Part shown: positions 1 to 7,845 of the stretch, in pieces | Numbering within the stretch: position 1 is the first letter of the stretch | Layout: each line of letters opens with the position of its first letter | DNA from: an uncultured Enterobacteriaceae bacterium | GTDB taxonomy: Bacteria > Pseudomonadota > Gammaproteobacteria > Enterobacterales > Enterobacteriaceae | Direction of reading: 5' to 3' | Length of the DNA stretch: 34,311 bases | Assembly: GCA_947631255.1 (NCBI GenBank) | Contig: CANRKT010000039.1 | Location: forward strand, 1 to 34,311 | Position numbers and translations under genes: made by a program | The notes under the pieces: generated by a model | What the model saw: the letters and a program-made list of their open reading frames with translations, nothing else | Told to the model about the DNA's origin: nothing | Database searches by the model: none

Positions 1-135
1 CTCGAACCTGCTGCAGGTTCGAACCCTACACGAAAAACACCGTGTATCTTTACTAAAATTGGTGGGTCGTGCAGGATTCGAACCTGCGACCAATTGATTA
101 AAAGTCAACTGCTCTACCAACTGAGCTAACGACCC
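1..135 (-). repeat. 135-base direct repeat, copy 1 (spacer plus tRNA-Lys)
   Basis: Positions 1-135 match 277-411 base for base except for two substitutions, both in the spacer part. The unit contains a perfect hairpin TCGAACCTG/CAGGTTCGA (copy 2: 278-298; equivalent at 2-22 here) whose arm resembles a tRNA T arm, then the spacer hairpin ACACG/CGTGT, then the tRNA. The window starts inside this copy, so its true end is unknown. Confidence 0.85.
60..135 (-). tRNA. tRNA-Lys (anticodon UUU), second gene of the tRNA operon
   Basis: On the minus strand the 76 bases fold as a complete tRNA with encoded 3' CCA. They begin GGGTCGTTAGCTCAG (acceptor and D arm), have anticodon loop CTTTTAA (anticodon at 100-102), a T arm with GGTTCGAATCC, and end ACGACCCACCA. 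It is identical over its whole length to the copy at 336-411. It lies downstream of that copy in the same direction, so the two are probably cut from one precursor. In E. coli the lysT-valT-lysW tRNA operon occupies this place beside cpoB. The operon may continue beyond position 1. Confidence 0.97.
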
Positions 136-192
136 ATATTTACGACTTACTCTTTTACTACTCTCAATACAACACGTTGCTTGCAATGCTAC

Positions 193-212
193 ATTGGTGG
201 GTCGTGCAGGAT
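193..212 (-). repeat. Isolated 20-base copy of the tRNA-Lys 3' end
   Basis: The 20 bases ATTGGTGGGTCGTGCAGGAT (plus strand) are identical to the 3' end of the two tRNA-Lys genes (CCA, acceptor strand, part of the T arm) plus two flanking bases. The match then breaks into unrelated sequence holding small hairpins (GGCC-TTG-GGCC, ACCC-TTC-GGGT, CGTTGC-TAAA-GCAACG between 217 and 257). There is no tRNA body, so this is a tRNA 3'-end remnant in the spacer. Similar 3'-end repeats are known downstream of E. coli tyrT. Confidence 0.75.
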
Positions 213-276
213 GATTCGGCCTTGGGCCTCACCCTTCGGGTCGTTGCTAAAGCAACGTTGTTTCGCTTTCGCTCCA

Positions 277-411
277 CTCGAACCTGCTTCAGGTTCGAAC
301 CCTACACGAAAAACACCGTGCATCTTTACTAAAATTGGTGGGTCGTGCAGGATTCGAACCTGCGACCAATTGATTAAAAGTCAACTGCTCTACCAACTGA
401 GCTAACGACCC
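277..411 (-). repeat. 135-base direct repeat, copy 2 (spacer plus tRNA-Lys)
   Basis: This is the second copy of the spacer-plus-tRNA unit, 276 bases from the first. In the transcript direction each tRNA-Lys is followed by a short ACACG...CGTGT hairpin and then a 9-base-pair hairpin carrying GGTTCGA, the T-loop consensus. Confidence 0.85.
336..411 (-). tRNA. lysT: tRNA-Lys (anticodon UUU), first gene of the tRNA operon
   Basis: This is a full-length 76-base tRNA-Lys on the minus strand, with anticodon UUU at 376-378 and encoded CCA at the 3' end (336-338 on the plus strand read TGG). It is promoter-proximal: the promoter at 463-490 would give a leader of roughly 45 bases. The position next to cpoB matches lysT of E. 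coli, which is the basis of the symbol. The tRNA identity is certain; the symbol is by synteny. Confidence 0.97.
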
Positions 412-462
412 GTTTTAGCATGCTTTCCAGGTAGTGACATCATCCCTAGGCAACGGCGGCAT

Positions 463-490
463 ATATTACTGATTTAAGAATCTGACGCAA
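463..490 (-). promoter_or_regulatory. Sigma-70 promoter of the tRNA-Lys operon with GC-rich discriminator
   Basis: Reading the minus strand, TTGCGT (485-490) and TAATAT (463-468) are separated by 16 bases, and GCCGCC follows the -10 box. A GC-rich discriminator is the known signature of stable-RNA promoters under stringent (ppGpp/DksA) control. The predicted start near 455 lies about 45 bases before the first tRNA. Confidence 0.75.
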
Positions 491-538
491 CAAATATTTC
501 GACTTAAATCACACAACTGCTGCATTTTCACGCGGCGC

Positions 539-564
539 GACCAGAAAAACGACAATTTCTGGTC
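539..564 (-). terminator. Stem-loop after cpoB (possible terminator or attenuator)
   Basis: GACCAGAAA (539-547) and TTTCTGGTC (556-564) form a perfect 9-base-pair stem with an 8-base loop, 12 bases beyond the cpoB stop. GCGC flanks on both sides could lengthen it with a bulge. No run of T follows in the direction of transcription, so efficient intrinsic termination is doubtful. Confidence 0.45.
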
Positions 565-576
565 AGAGCGCGAACA

Positions 577-1359
577 TTACAGACCAGCTAAACGCTTTTG
601 CGCTTGCTTAGCGCTGTCACTAGCAGGGTACTGTTTAACAACCTGCTGATAGACTGCTTTTGCTTTAGGCGTATCACCTTTGTCCTGCATGATGATGCCA
701 ACTTTTAACATGGCGTCAGAAGCTTTAGGTGATTGAGGGTAATTTTTTACCACCGAAGCGAAGTAAAACGTCGCATCGTCTTTTTTACCCTTGTTGTAAT
801 TCAGCTGACCGAGCCAATAATTTGCATTAGACAAATAAGTGGAGTCCGGGTAAGCCTTTACAAAATTTTGAAAAGCAGCGATGGCCTCATCCTGACGAGC
901 GTTGTCACGCATTAGGGCGATAGCCGCATTGTAATCCCTGTTGGCGTCATTCCCTTGAACAGCGGCAGCTGGAGCCGTTGCTGCCACATTCTGGTCAGGA
1001 GTCGCCGTTGTCGACGCTGAGTTACCGCTGGTATTTGCTGATGCATCACCACTACTCAGACTGTCTATTTGCAACAAAATACTTTTTTGACGCTCTACAA
1101 CTTGATTCAGCTGATACTGGCTTTCCTGAATCTGACCGCGCAGGATAGAGATATCATTCTGACTATCGGAGAGCTGTTGCTGGAGCTGAGTAAACAGCTG
1201 GCTATGAGCGTTAGAAATGCGCTCAAGTTGGGTGATTCGGTCATCGACCGAACCAGAGCCGACACTACTGATTGGCGCTTGTGCAATAGCGACCCATGGA
1301 GTCGCTATGCCAACCAGTAGCGACAGACTCAATAGATGAGTTCTGAAGCTACCAATCAT
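577..1359 (-). CDS. cpoB: Cell division coordinator CpoB (YbgF), periplasmic TPR protein
   Basis: This 260-residue protein is close in length to E. coli CpoB (263). Residues 1-26 are a Sec signal peptide with the mature end near QAPISS. Residues about 38-100 are a heptad-rich trimerising coiled coil (ERISNAHSQLF...LNQVVERQK). A low-complexity Ala/Thr linker follows, and residues about 140-260 carry tandem TPR repeats (NYWLGQLNYNKGKKDDA, AVYQQVVKQYP). In E. coli CpoB binds TolA and links PBP1b-dependent septal peptidoglycan synthesis with Tol-driven outer-membrane constriction. It is the last gene of the tol-pal operon, 9 bases after pal. Assignment by family and synteny is firm; the function is transferred from E. 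coli. Confidence 0.96.
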   Translation of the reverse strand: MIGSFRTHLLSLSLLVGIATPWVAIAQAPISSVGSGSVDDRITQLERISNAHSQLFTQLQQQLSDSQNDISILRGQIQESQYQLNQVVERQKSILLQIDSLSSGDASANTSGNSASTTATPDQNVAATAPAAAVQGNDANRDYNAAIALMRDNARQDEAIAAFQNFVKAYPDSTYLSNANYWLGQLNYNKGKKDDATFYFASVVKNYPQSPKASDAMLKVGIIMQDKGDTPKAKAVYQQVVKQYPASDSAKQAQKRLAGL

Positions 1360-1368
1360 ATGATGCTC

Positions 1369-1881
1369 TTAGTAAACCAGTACGGCACGACGGTTTTTAG
1401 CGTAAGCCGCTTCGTCATGGCCCAGTACTGCAGGTTTTTCTTTACCGTAAGAAACGATAGAGATCTGGTCAGCGGAAACGCCTTTACCTTGCAGGTACAT
1501 TTTAACAGCGTTGGCACGACGTTCGCCTAAGGAAATGTTGTATTCTGGGGTACCGCGCTCATCCGCATGACCTTCTACGGTCACTTTATATGATGGGTTG
1601 CTACGCAGGAAATTAGCGTGGGAATCCAACATGTTCGCAAACTCAGGGCTCACATCATATTTATCGAGACCGAAGTAAACGATATTGTTCTGCTGCAATT
1701 GTTGCATCTGCAGACGAGCTTGCTCATCAGAAGATACGCTGCCGTGACTTATACCAGTGCCGGCACCCAACATACCTTCACCGCTCTGGTCATTGCTGCC
1801 GCTCTTGTTAGAAGAACATGCCGCGATGGCCATAACCGGCAGAGCAATAAGCAGCCCTTTCAGCACTTTATTCAGTTGCAT
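1369..1881 (-). CDS. pal: Peptidoglycan-associated lipoprotein Pal
   Basis: This 170-residue outer-membrane lipoprotein (E. coli 173) anchors the outer membrane to peptidoglycan and is the outer-membrane end of the Tol-Pal machine. A lipoprotein signal ends in the lipobox AIAAC, with Cys22 as the lipidated residue. A short Ser/Gly-rich linker is followed by an OmpA-like domain from about residue 60, including the peptidoglycan-binding core [14 protein letters not shown] and RRANAV. The first strand reads [10 protein letters not shown] where E. coli, as I recall it, has IVYFDLDKYD. The linker is a few residues shorter than in E. coli. It lies 33 bases after tolB. Confidence 0.97.
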   Translation of the reverse strand: MQLNKVLKGLLIALPVMAIAACSSNKSGSNDQSGEGMLGAGTGISHGSVSSDEQARLQMQQLQQNNIVYFGLDKYDVSPEFANMLDSHANFLRSNPSYKVTVEGHADERGTPEYNISLGERRANAVKMYLQGKGVSADQISIVSYGKEKPAVLGHDEAAYAKNRRAVLVY

Positions 1882-1914
1882 TTCTTTGATCCTTTAATAA
1901 TCAATTTATTGTTA

Positions 1915-3207
1915 TCAGAGATACGGCGACCAGGCCGGGAATTTTACCTGTCCATCAGTTGCCGGAAGACGAGCTTTGAAACGCCCATCAGTTGAAACCA
2001 AATTCAACACGGAACCCATTCCTTGAGAGGAACTGTAGATAACCATAGTGCCGTTAGGTGCCAGACTTGGCGTTTCGTCCAGGAACGTCGACGTTAAATT
2101 CATCACGCCACCCGTCTCCAGATCTTGCTTGGTGATATGTTGCTGTCCGCGGTTTGTGCTGACCATCACCATTAATTTGCCATCGGAACTCACATCAGCA
2201 TTCTGATTCTGAGTACCTTCCCACGTCAGACGCTGTGCGCTTCCGCCGTTGATATTAATTTTATAGACTTGTGGACGACCCGCCTGCCCTGAGGTGTAGG
2301 CCAGATTCTGGCTATCCGGGAACCATGTTGGTTCCGTATTGCTGCTACGATCATTGGTTATCTGACGGATTTGTCCAGAGTTCAGATCCATCACATACAA
2401 GTTCAGAGTGCCGGTTTTCGACAGAGCAAATGCCAGTTTACTACCATCTGGTGAAAATGCAGGTGCACCATTATGCTGCGGGAATGAAGCAACCTGACGG
2501 ATAGCACCATTAGACAGTGTCTGAATCACTAGCGCAGAACGGCCACTTTCAAAGGTGACATAGGCCAGTTTGCTACCGTCTGGAGACCAGGCTGGCGACA
2601 TCAATGGCTGAGGCGAACGGTGAACCACAAACTGGTTATAACCATCGTAATCAGAAACACGCAACTCATGTGGGAATTCACCGCCATTAGTCTTAACAAC
2701 ATAAGCGATACGGGTACGGAATGCGCCCTTAATGCCTGTCAGTTTTTCAAAGACTTCATCACTGGCGGTATGAGCCGCATAGCGGAGCCATTTTTTATCA
2801 ACCTTATAGGAGTTCTGAGCCAGAACAGTTCCTGGCGCGCCCACTGTGTCGACTAACTGATAAGCAACAGTATAGCTGCCATCTGGGTTTGCGGTTAATT
2901 GTCCGACAACAACAGCATCAATCCCAACCGCACTCCAGAGAGCAGGCTGTATTTCACCAACAGACCCTGGCTGTTGTGGTAAACGTGCCGTTGCCAGTGG
3001 ATTAAATTTACCGCTGTTGCGTAAATCTGCCGCGACAATACCGCCGATATCTTCAGGTACGGGACCCGTGCCACTCCACTGGAAGGGAACAACGCCAATC
3101 GGACGCCCTGAGTCAACCCCTTCGGTTATTTCGATACGCACTTCTGCGTGCAACGCGGTTGCCCACAGCATTAAGAAACCCAACGCTACTCGTAGTGCCT
3201 GCTTCAT
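1915..3207 (-). CDS. tolB: Tol-Pal periplasmic protein TolB
   Basis: The 430-residue periplasmic beta-propeller binds Pal and competes with its peptidoglycan attachment. Residues 1-21 are a signal peptide ending LHA, and mature EVRI begins the TolA-box region. An N-terminal alpha/beta domain (to about 165) is followed by six propeller blades with repeated SPDGSKLA / [13 protein letters not shown] signatures. The C-terminus is SPYL. Two ATGs lie in tandem; I chose the second because GGGAG is then 5 bases upstream, against 2 for the first at 3210, and the length equals the E. coli protein. An internal palindrome (3223-3237) sits just upstream. Confidence 0.96.
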   Translation of the reverse strand: MKQALRVALGFLMLWATALHAEVRIEITEGVDSGRPIGVVPFQWSGTGPVPEDIGGIVAADLRNSGKFNPLATARLPQQPGSVGEIQPALWSAVGIDAVVVGQLTANPDGSYTVAYQLVDTVGAPGTVLAQNSYKVDKKWLRYAAHTASDEVFEKLTGIKGAFRTRIAYVVKTNGGEFPHELRVSDYDGYNQFVVHRSPQPLMSPAWSPDGSKLAYVTFESGRSALVIQTLSNGAIRQVASFPQHNGAPAFSPDGSKLAFALSKTGTLNLYVMDLNSGQIRQITNDRSSNTEPTWFPDSQNLAYTSGQAGRPQVYKININGGSAQRLTWEGTQNQNADVSSDGKLMVMVSTNRGQQHITKQDLETGGVMNLTSTFLDETPSLAPNGTMVIYSSSQGMGSVLNLVSTDGRFKARLPATDGQVKFPAWSPYL

Positions 3208-3222
3208 CATATCTCCCTTATC

Positions 3223-3237
3223 CGGGTATTATACCCG
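3223..3237. promoter_or_regulatory. Palindrome in the tolA-tolB spacer
   Basis: CGGGTA-TTA-TACCCG is a perfect 6-base-pair inverted repeat 16 bases upstream of the tolB start. In mRNA it would be a small hairpin next to the ribosome binding site; as DNA it could be a protein site. In E. coli a promoter for tolB-pal-cpoB lies in the corresponding spacer. No regulator is recognisable. Confidence 0.35.
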
Positions 3238-3292
3238 CGATAATCTAGCAGAATGTCAAAAAGTTTCTGACCCCAGTCATCTAAGCTTGGTC

Positions 3293-3318
3293 ACTTTTCT
3301 CAGTTATGCGAGAAAAGT
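3293..3318 (-). other. Intercistronic stem-loop after tolA
   Basis: CTTTTCTC (3294-3301) and GAGAAAAG (3310-3317) pair perfectly, with one further A-T pair outside, five bases downstream of the tolA stop. In the mRNA direction no T run follows, so it is better explained as a 3'-end stabiliser or pause site between tolQRA and tolB-pal-cpoB than as a terminator. Confidence 0.45.
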
Positions 3319-3322
3319 TTTA

Positions 3323-4567
3323 CTACAACTTAAAGTCGAGAGGGACATTTTTATATACTTCATACACGGCCTGACTAGGTGGTTTAGGTATCTTCGCCTG
3401 CCTGGCGGCCGATAAAGCAGCCTGACATAAAGCGGGATCGCCACCTTCAGATTTAATATCCAGTAACAAGCCATCTGGCGCTATTCTTATCCGTAAAGTA
3501 CAGGTTTTACCGGTATAAGACGAAGCATCATAAAGTCTGCTTTGAATAGCCGCTTGAATCTGCCCCGCGTAACCGTCCATCTCTGCCTTCGACGGTCCAC
3601 TACTTTTACCAGCTCCGGCAGAAGATGCAGCAGTTCCTGGTGCCCCTGCCCCAGTTTTCGGCGCATTCTTACTAGAACTTAAGTCACCGAAGAGATCATC
3701 AACCCCTTTGGCTTCATTTTTCTCAGCTTTAGCTTTATCCGCATCGGCCTTTTTCTTATCAGCTGCGGCCTTTGCGGCAGCGGCTTTGGCGGCGGCGGCT
3801 TTCTCCGCAGCGGCCTTTTCTGCCGCAGCCTGTTTTACCGCTTCTGCGGCGGCCGCTTTCTGGGCTGCTTCTTCAGCCGCTTTTTTCTGTGCATCTGCTG
3901 CCGCTTTTTTCGCTGCTTCAGCTGCAGCGGCTTTGGCGGCGGCGGCTTTCTCCGCAGCGACTTTTTCTGCCGCAGCTTGTTTCACCGCTTCTGCAGCGGC
4001 CGCTTTCTGGGCTGCTTCTTCAGCTGCTTTTTTCTGTGCATCTGCTGCCGCTTTCGCAGCGGCATCAGCCTGCGCTTTGGCTTCGGCCTGGGCTTTGGCT
4101 TCGGCCTGGGCTTTGGCTTCGGCCTGGGCTTTTGCCGCTGCAGCTTCAGCCTGTTTCTGTTGCTCCTGAGCCTGCTTAGCCGCCGCTTCTGCCTGTTTTT
4201 GTTGCTCAGCTTGCTGTTTAGTCCGTTGCTCAGCCGCCAGACGTTCTTTTTCCAGTTCTTTCAGACGTTGTTGTTCAGCAGACTGTTTTTCCTGAAGTTC
4301 TTCCGCCTGTCGCTGAGCCTGTTTCTCTTGCTGTTCAGCTTTGCGCTTACTGTCGGCCTGCTGCTGCTGCTGTCGATTATAGTTTTGTGCTATCGCACCC
4401 GGGTCAACCATGACAGCGTCAATAGATGATCCGCCGCCACTGGAAGATGTATCAATATATTCATCAAACGATCCCCAGATCAGCAGTGCTATCAATAAGA
4501 CATGAAACACGACTGACCAGGATAGCGATCGTTTAAATTTAGCGTTTTCTTCAGTTGCCTTTGACAC
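3323..4567 (-). CDS. tolA: Tol-Pal cell envelope protein TolA
   Basis: TolA spans the periplasm from the inner membrane to TolB/Pal and passes on proton-motive-force energy from TolQR. Residues about 14-34 are the single membrane helix, with Ser18 and His22 of the SHLS motif that contacts TolQR. Domain II (about 60-290) is a long Ala/Lys/Glu/Gln helix with repeats. Domain III (about 320-414) has KTCTLRIRIAPDG and ends in PLDFKL, with the two cysteines (KTC, ALC) that form its disulfide. The length is 414 against 421 in E. coli. The start codon is GTG. Domain II contains a 49-residue tandem duplication (3781-4056) and an 18-base triplet repeat (4079-4132). Confidence 0.96.
   Translation of the reverse strand: MSKATEENAKFKRSLSWSVVFHVLLIALLIWGSFDEYIDTSSSGGGSSIDAVMVDPGAIAQNYNRQQQQQADSKRKAEQQEKQAQRQAEELQEKQSAEQQRLKELEKERLAAEQRTKQQAEQQKQAEAAAKQAQEQQKQAEAAAAKAQAEAKAQAEAKAQAEAKAQADAAAKAAADAQKKAAEEAAQKAAAAEAVKQAAAEKVAAEKAAAAKAAAAEAAKKAAADAQKKAAEEAAQKAAAAEAVKQAAAEKAAAEKAAAAKAAAAKAAADKKKADADKAKAEKNEAKGVDDLFGDLSSSKNAPKTGAGAPGTAASSAGAGKSSGPSKAEMDGYAGQIQAAIQSRLYDASSYTGKTCTLRIRIAPDGLLLDIKSEGGDPALCQAALSAARQAKIPKPPSQAVYEVYKNVPLDFKL
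3781..4056 (-). repeat. Tandem 147-base duplication inside tolA
   Basis: The sequence from 3781 recurs from 3928 with a 147-base period, in frame (49 residues). Both copies encode AADAQKKAAEEAAQKAAAAE followed by AVKQAAAEK; the differences are few and mostly silent. This explains part of the domain II length and points to recent unequal recombination or slippage. Confidence 0.8.
4079..4132 (-). repeat. Three perfect 18-base repeats inside tolA
   Basis: GGCTTCGGCCTGGGCTTT occurs three times without a mismatch at 4079-4096, 4097-4114 and 4115-4132, encoding KAQAEA-type hexapeptides of domain II. Perfect short tandem repeats in frame can change copy number by slippage without breaking the gene. 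Confidence 0.85.
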
Positions 4568-4599
4568 TATCGATATCCAAACGTTATACGCAAGATGGA

Positions 4600-5025
4600 T
4601 CAGATGGGTTGAGTCATCAAACCAACGGACTTAACGCCTGCCTGATGCAACAGATTGAGTGCTTTGATAATTTCGTCATACGGAACGTCTTTCGCCCCAC
4701 CAATCAAAAACACCGTTTTTGGATTAGCTTCTAAGTGCTGTTGAACTTCGGCAACAACCTGCTCAGCAGGCAGCTGTTCCATACGTTCCTTTTCAATAAC
4801 GACGCTGTACTGCCCAATACCCGAAACTTCAATAATGACGGGTGGTTCATCGTTAGTGCTGACGGTTTGAGAGTCTGTCGCATCCGGCAGGTCAACTTCA
4901 ACACTTTGCGTGATAATGGGTGTTGTTGCCATAAAAATAAGCAGCAATACCAGCAATACATCTAATAACGGAACAATGTTAATTTCCGATTTTAGTTCAC
5001 GACGACCACGTCTACCTCTGGCCAT
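4600..5025 (-). CDS. tolR: Colicin/Tol uptake protein TolR
   Basis: This 141-residue inner-membrane protein (E. coli 142) is an ExbD-family subunit of the TolQR proton channel. One membrane helix (about 17-37, IVPLLDVLLVLLLIFMAT) holds the essential protonated Asp, here Asp22. The periplasmic domain (about 60-141) keeps KTVFLIGGAKDVPYDEII and the C-terminal amphipathic helix that binds peptidoglycan. It lies 13 bases after tolQ and 32 before tolA, in one operon. All family features are present. Confidence 0.97.
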   Translation of the reverse strand: MARGRRGRRELKSEINIVPLLDVLLVLLLIFMATTPIITQSVEVDLPDATDSQTVSTNDEPPVIIEVSGIGQYSVVIEKERMEQLPAEQVVAEVQQHLEANPKTVFLIGGAKDVPYDEIIKALNLLHQAGVKSVGLMTQPI

Positions 5026-5038
5026 GACTTACCCCTTG

Positions 5039-6126
<1,088 letters not shown>

Positions 6127-6209
6127 AATACAATCCGGAAATACCATTGAACTTAGCTACTATACGCAAGAGAATGCGGCTTTGGAATGGGTTAAGATTA
6201 ACGTTGAGT

Positions 6210-6245
6210 AAAAAATTATGAGCTTATGAAAACTCATAATTTTTT
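6210..6245. terminator. Bidirectional-type intrinsic terminator between the cyd and tol operons
   Basis: A perfect 13-base-pair inverted repeat (6210-6222 with 6233-6245), AAAAAATTATGAG and its complement, has A tracts and T tracts at its ends. On the minus strand it lies 26 bases after the ybgE stop, so it would end the cydABX-ybgE transcript; its symmetry would let it act in both directions. In E. coli some tol transcription starts upstream in cyd; here read-through would have to pass this stem. Confidence 0.8.
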
Positions 6246-6270
6246 CTGAAATGATCTGGCGGAAATATGA

Positions 6271-6564
6271 TTAAGCGAAGAGCATAACTAAGGCAGCAAT
6301 CAGAACGATGTCAGCCAGTAACGGGCAAAAAAAGGTCTGCCAGCGAAGCTTACGTGGCCGAAATCCGACACCGTGAATGACTCCGGCACAGATAGCCCAC
6401 ATCAGAGCATAGCCATGCCAGATTTCAAATTCACTGGTCTTTGCTGCAAAGCGCGTCGGGTCCCAAAAGATCATTCCCGCAAGCAGCAATGCCATCACTA
6501 AGGACAGGACCCGTAAAGGGCCCTTATCCATTACCGCATATAATTTTGCGATAATGGATTTCAT
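6271..6564 (-). CDS. ybgE: Cyd operon membrane protein YbgE
   Basis: This 97-residue inner-membrane protein equals E. coli YbgE in length. It has three hydrophobic segments (about 16-33, 48-66, 75-96) and the conserved motifs FWDPTRFAAKTSEFEIWHG and GVIHGVGFRPRKLRWQ. It is always found in the cydABX operon, yet bd oxidase activity in E. coli does not strictly need it; its exact role is unknown. The ATG overlaps the cydX stop by one base (TAATG). Confidence 0.95.
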   Translation of the reverse strand: MKSIIAKLYAVMDKGPLRVLSLVMALLLAGMIFWDPTRFAAKTSEFEIWHGYALMWAICAGVIHGVGFRPRKLRWQTFFCPLLADIVLIAALVMLFA

Positions 6565-6677
6565 TAGTGTTCTTCTTTTCCGGTCTTGGAGTCTTCTAAC
6601 AGCTCAATAGACAGAGCTGTCATGACACCAAGTGCACAAGCCAGAAGCGTTCCCAAGATCCATGCAAAATACCACAT
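6564..6677 (-). CDS. cydX: Cytochrome bd-I oxidase small subunit CydX
   Basis: The 37-residue single-helix protein begins MWYFAWILGTLLACALGV. The frame is open further upstream, but this ATG is preceded by GGGAG at good distance and matches the E. coli CydX start and length (37). CydX sits beside CydA, stabilises the b595/d haem site and is needed for full oxidase activity. It lies 13 bases after cydB. The identification is firm from the N-terminal motif and operon position. Confidence 0.97.
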   Translation of the reverse strand: MWYFAWILGTLLACALGVMTALSIELLEDSKTGKEEH

Positions 6678-6690
6678 AACTATCTCCCGA

Positions 6691-7830
6691 TTAATACAAA
6701 GAGTGGGTGTTGCTTTCAATGTGCTCTTTAGTGATTCGGCCAAACATTTTCCAGTAACACCAGATGGTGTAGGCCAGAATGATTGGCACGAAGATAATCG
6801 CAACATAGGTCATTACGTTCAGTGTCAGCTGACTGGATGTGGCATCCCACATAGTCAGGCTCGCGTTCATCATGACGCTGGATGGCATAATGAATGGGAA
6901 CATTGCAACGCCCGCAGTCAGAATCACACAAGCAATAGTCAGTGATGAGAACAGGAAAGCCATTGCCGGACGATTCAGACGAGACATCAGAATAGTCAGC
7001 AACGGTAACAGTACACCCAGAGCAGGAATGACCCACAAGATTGGTGCATTGTTAAAGTTTATCAGCCAGGCGCCTGCCTGCTGAGTCACTTCTTTAGTCA
7101 GTGGGTTAGACGGTGCGGTATGGTTCAGGACAGAAGTCACCACATAACCATCAATACCGTAGATAACCCAGACACCTGCCAGAGCAAAAGCCACCATCAT
7201 CACCAACGCTGAAATCTGTGCTGAGACGCGGGAACGCACGTTAAGCTCTCCAACAGTACGCATTTGCAGGTAGGTTGCACCTTGAGCCAGAATCATAAAC
7301 AAACTGACCACACCCGCTAACAGCGCAAATGGATTCAGCAACTGGAAGAAGGTACCGGTATAACTGATGCGCATATAGTCATCAATCATGAAAGGCACAC
7401 CCTGCAACAAGTTACCAAAAGCGACACCAATCACCAGCGGTGGAACAAAACTACCGATAAAGATACCCCAGTCCCACATACCACGCCAGCGGTTATCTTC
7501 GATCTTGGAACGGTAATCAAAGCCAACCGGACGGAAGAACAGTGATGCCAGAACCAGAATCATCGCCATATAGAAACCAGAGAACGCGGTAGCATACACT
7601 TGCGGCCAGGCTGCAAATAATGCACCACCAGCTGTGATAAGCCAGACCTGGTTGCCGTCCCAGTGCGGGGCAATGGAGTTGATCATGATACGTCTATCGA
7701 CGTCGGTGTGGCCGATAACACGCGACAGCATACCGACACCCATATCAAAACCATCAGTGACAGCAAACCCTATCAGCAGAACGCCAACCAGCAGCCACCA
7801 AACAAAACGCAATATTTCGTAATCGATCAT
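6691..7830 (-). CDS. cydB: Cytochrome bd-I ubiquinol oxidase subunit II CydB
   Basis: The 379-residue polytopic inner-membrane protein has the same length as E. coli CydB. The N-terminal segment WWLLVGVLLIGFAVTDGFDMGVG contains the conserved acidic GFDMG motif, followed by INSIAPHWDGNQVWLI and the GFDYRSK loop. About nine membrane helices are expected. It pairs with CydA to form the oxygen-scavenging terminal oxidase that couples quinol oxidation to proton-motive force without pumping. It starts 15 bases after cydA. Confidence 0.98.
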   Translation of the reverse strand: MIDYEILRFVWWLLVGVLLIGFAVTDGFDMGVGMLSRVIGHTDVDRRIMINSIAPHWDGNQVWLITAGGALFAAWPQVYATAFSGFYMAMILVLASLFFRPVGFDYRSKIEDNRWRGMWDWGIFIGSFVPPLVIGVAFGNLLQGVPFMIDDYMRISYTGTFFQLLNPFALLAGVVSLFMILAQGATYLQMRTVGELNVRSRVSAQISALVMMVAFALAGVWVIYGIDGYVVTSVLNHTAPSNPLTKEVTQQAGAWLINFNNAPILWVIPALGVLLPLLTILMSRLNRPAMAFLFSSLTIACVILTAGVAMFPFIMPSSVMMNASLTMWDATSSQLTLNVMTYVAIIFVPIILAYTIWCYWKMFGRITKEHIESNTHSLY

Positions 7831-7845
7831 TTGAGAACTCCTGTC

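Noticed and set aside
181-405. 74-codon frame across the tRNA spacer
   Set aside because: It runs antisense through a tRNA gene and repeats; not a plausible protein.
60-411. Attachment site of an integrated element at tRNA-Lys
   Set aside because: The detached tRNA 3' end is as an att duplicate would be, but it is within 150 bases of the intact genes, with no integrase or cargo; tRNA repeat duplication explains it better.
4079-4132. CRISPR-like short repeats
   Set aside because: The repeats are contiguous, without spacers, and are in frame within tolA.
3708-4169. Long plus-strand Ala/Ser-rich frames opposite tolA
   Set aside because: They are mirror products of the repetitive Ala/Lys/Gln codons of TolA domain II; no ribosome site or known family.
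6678-6806. N-terminal extension of cydX
   Set aside because: The extension overlaps the cydB 3' end; the internal ATG with GGGAG matches the known CydX start.
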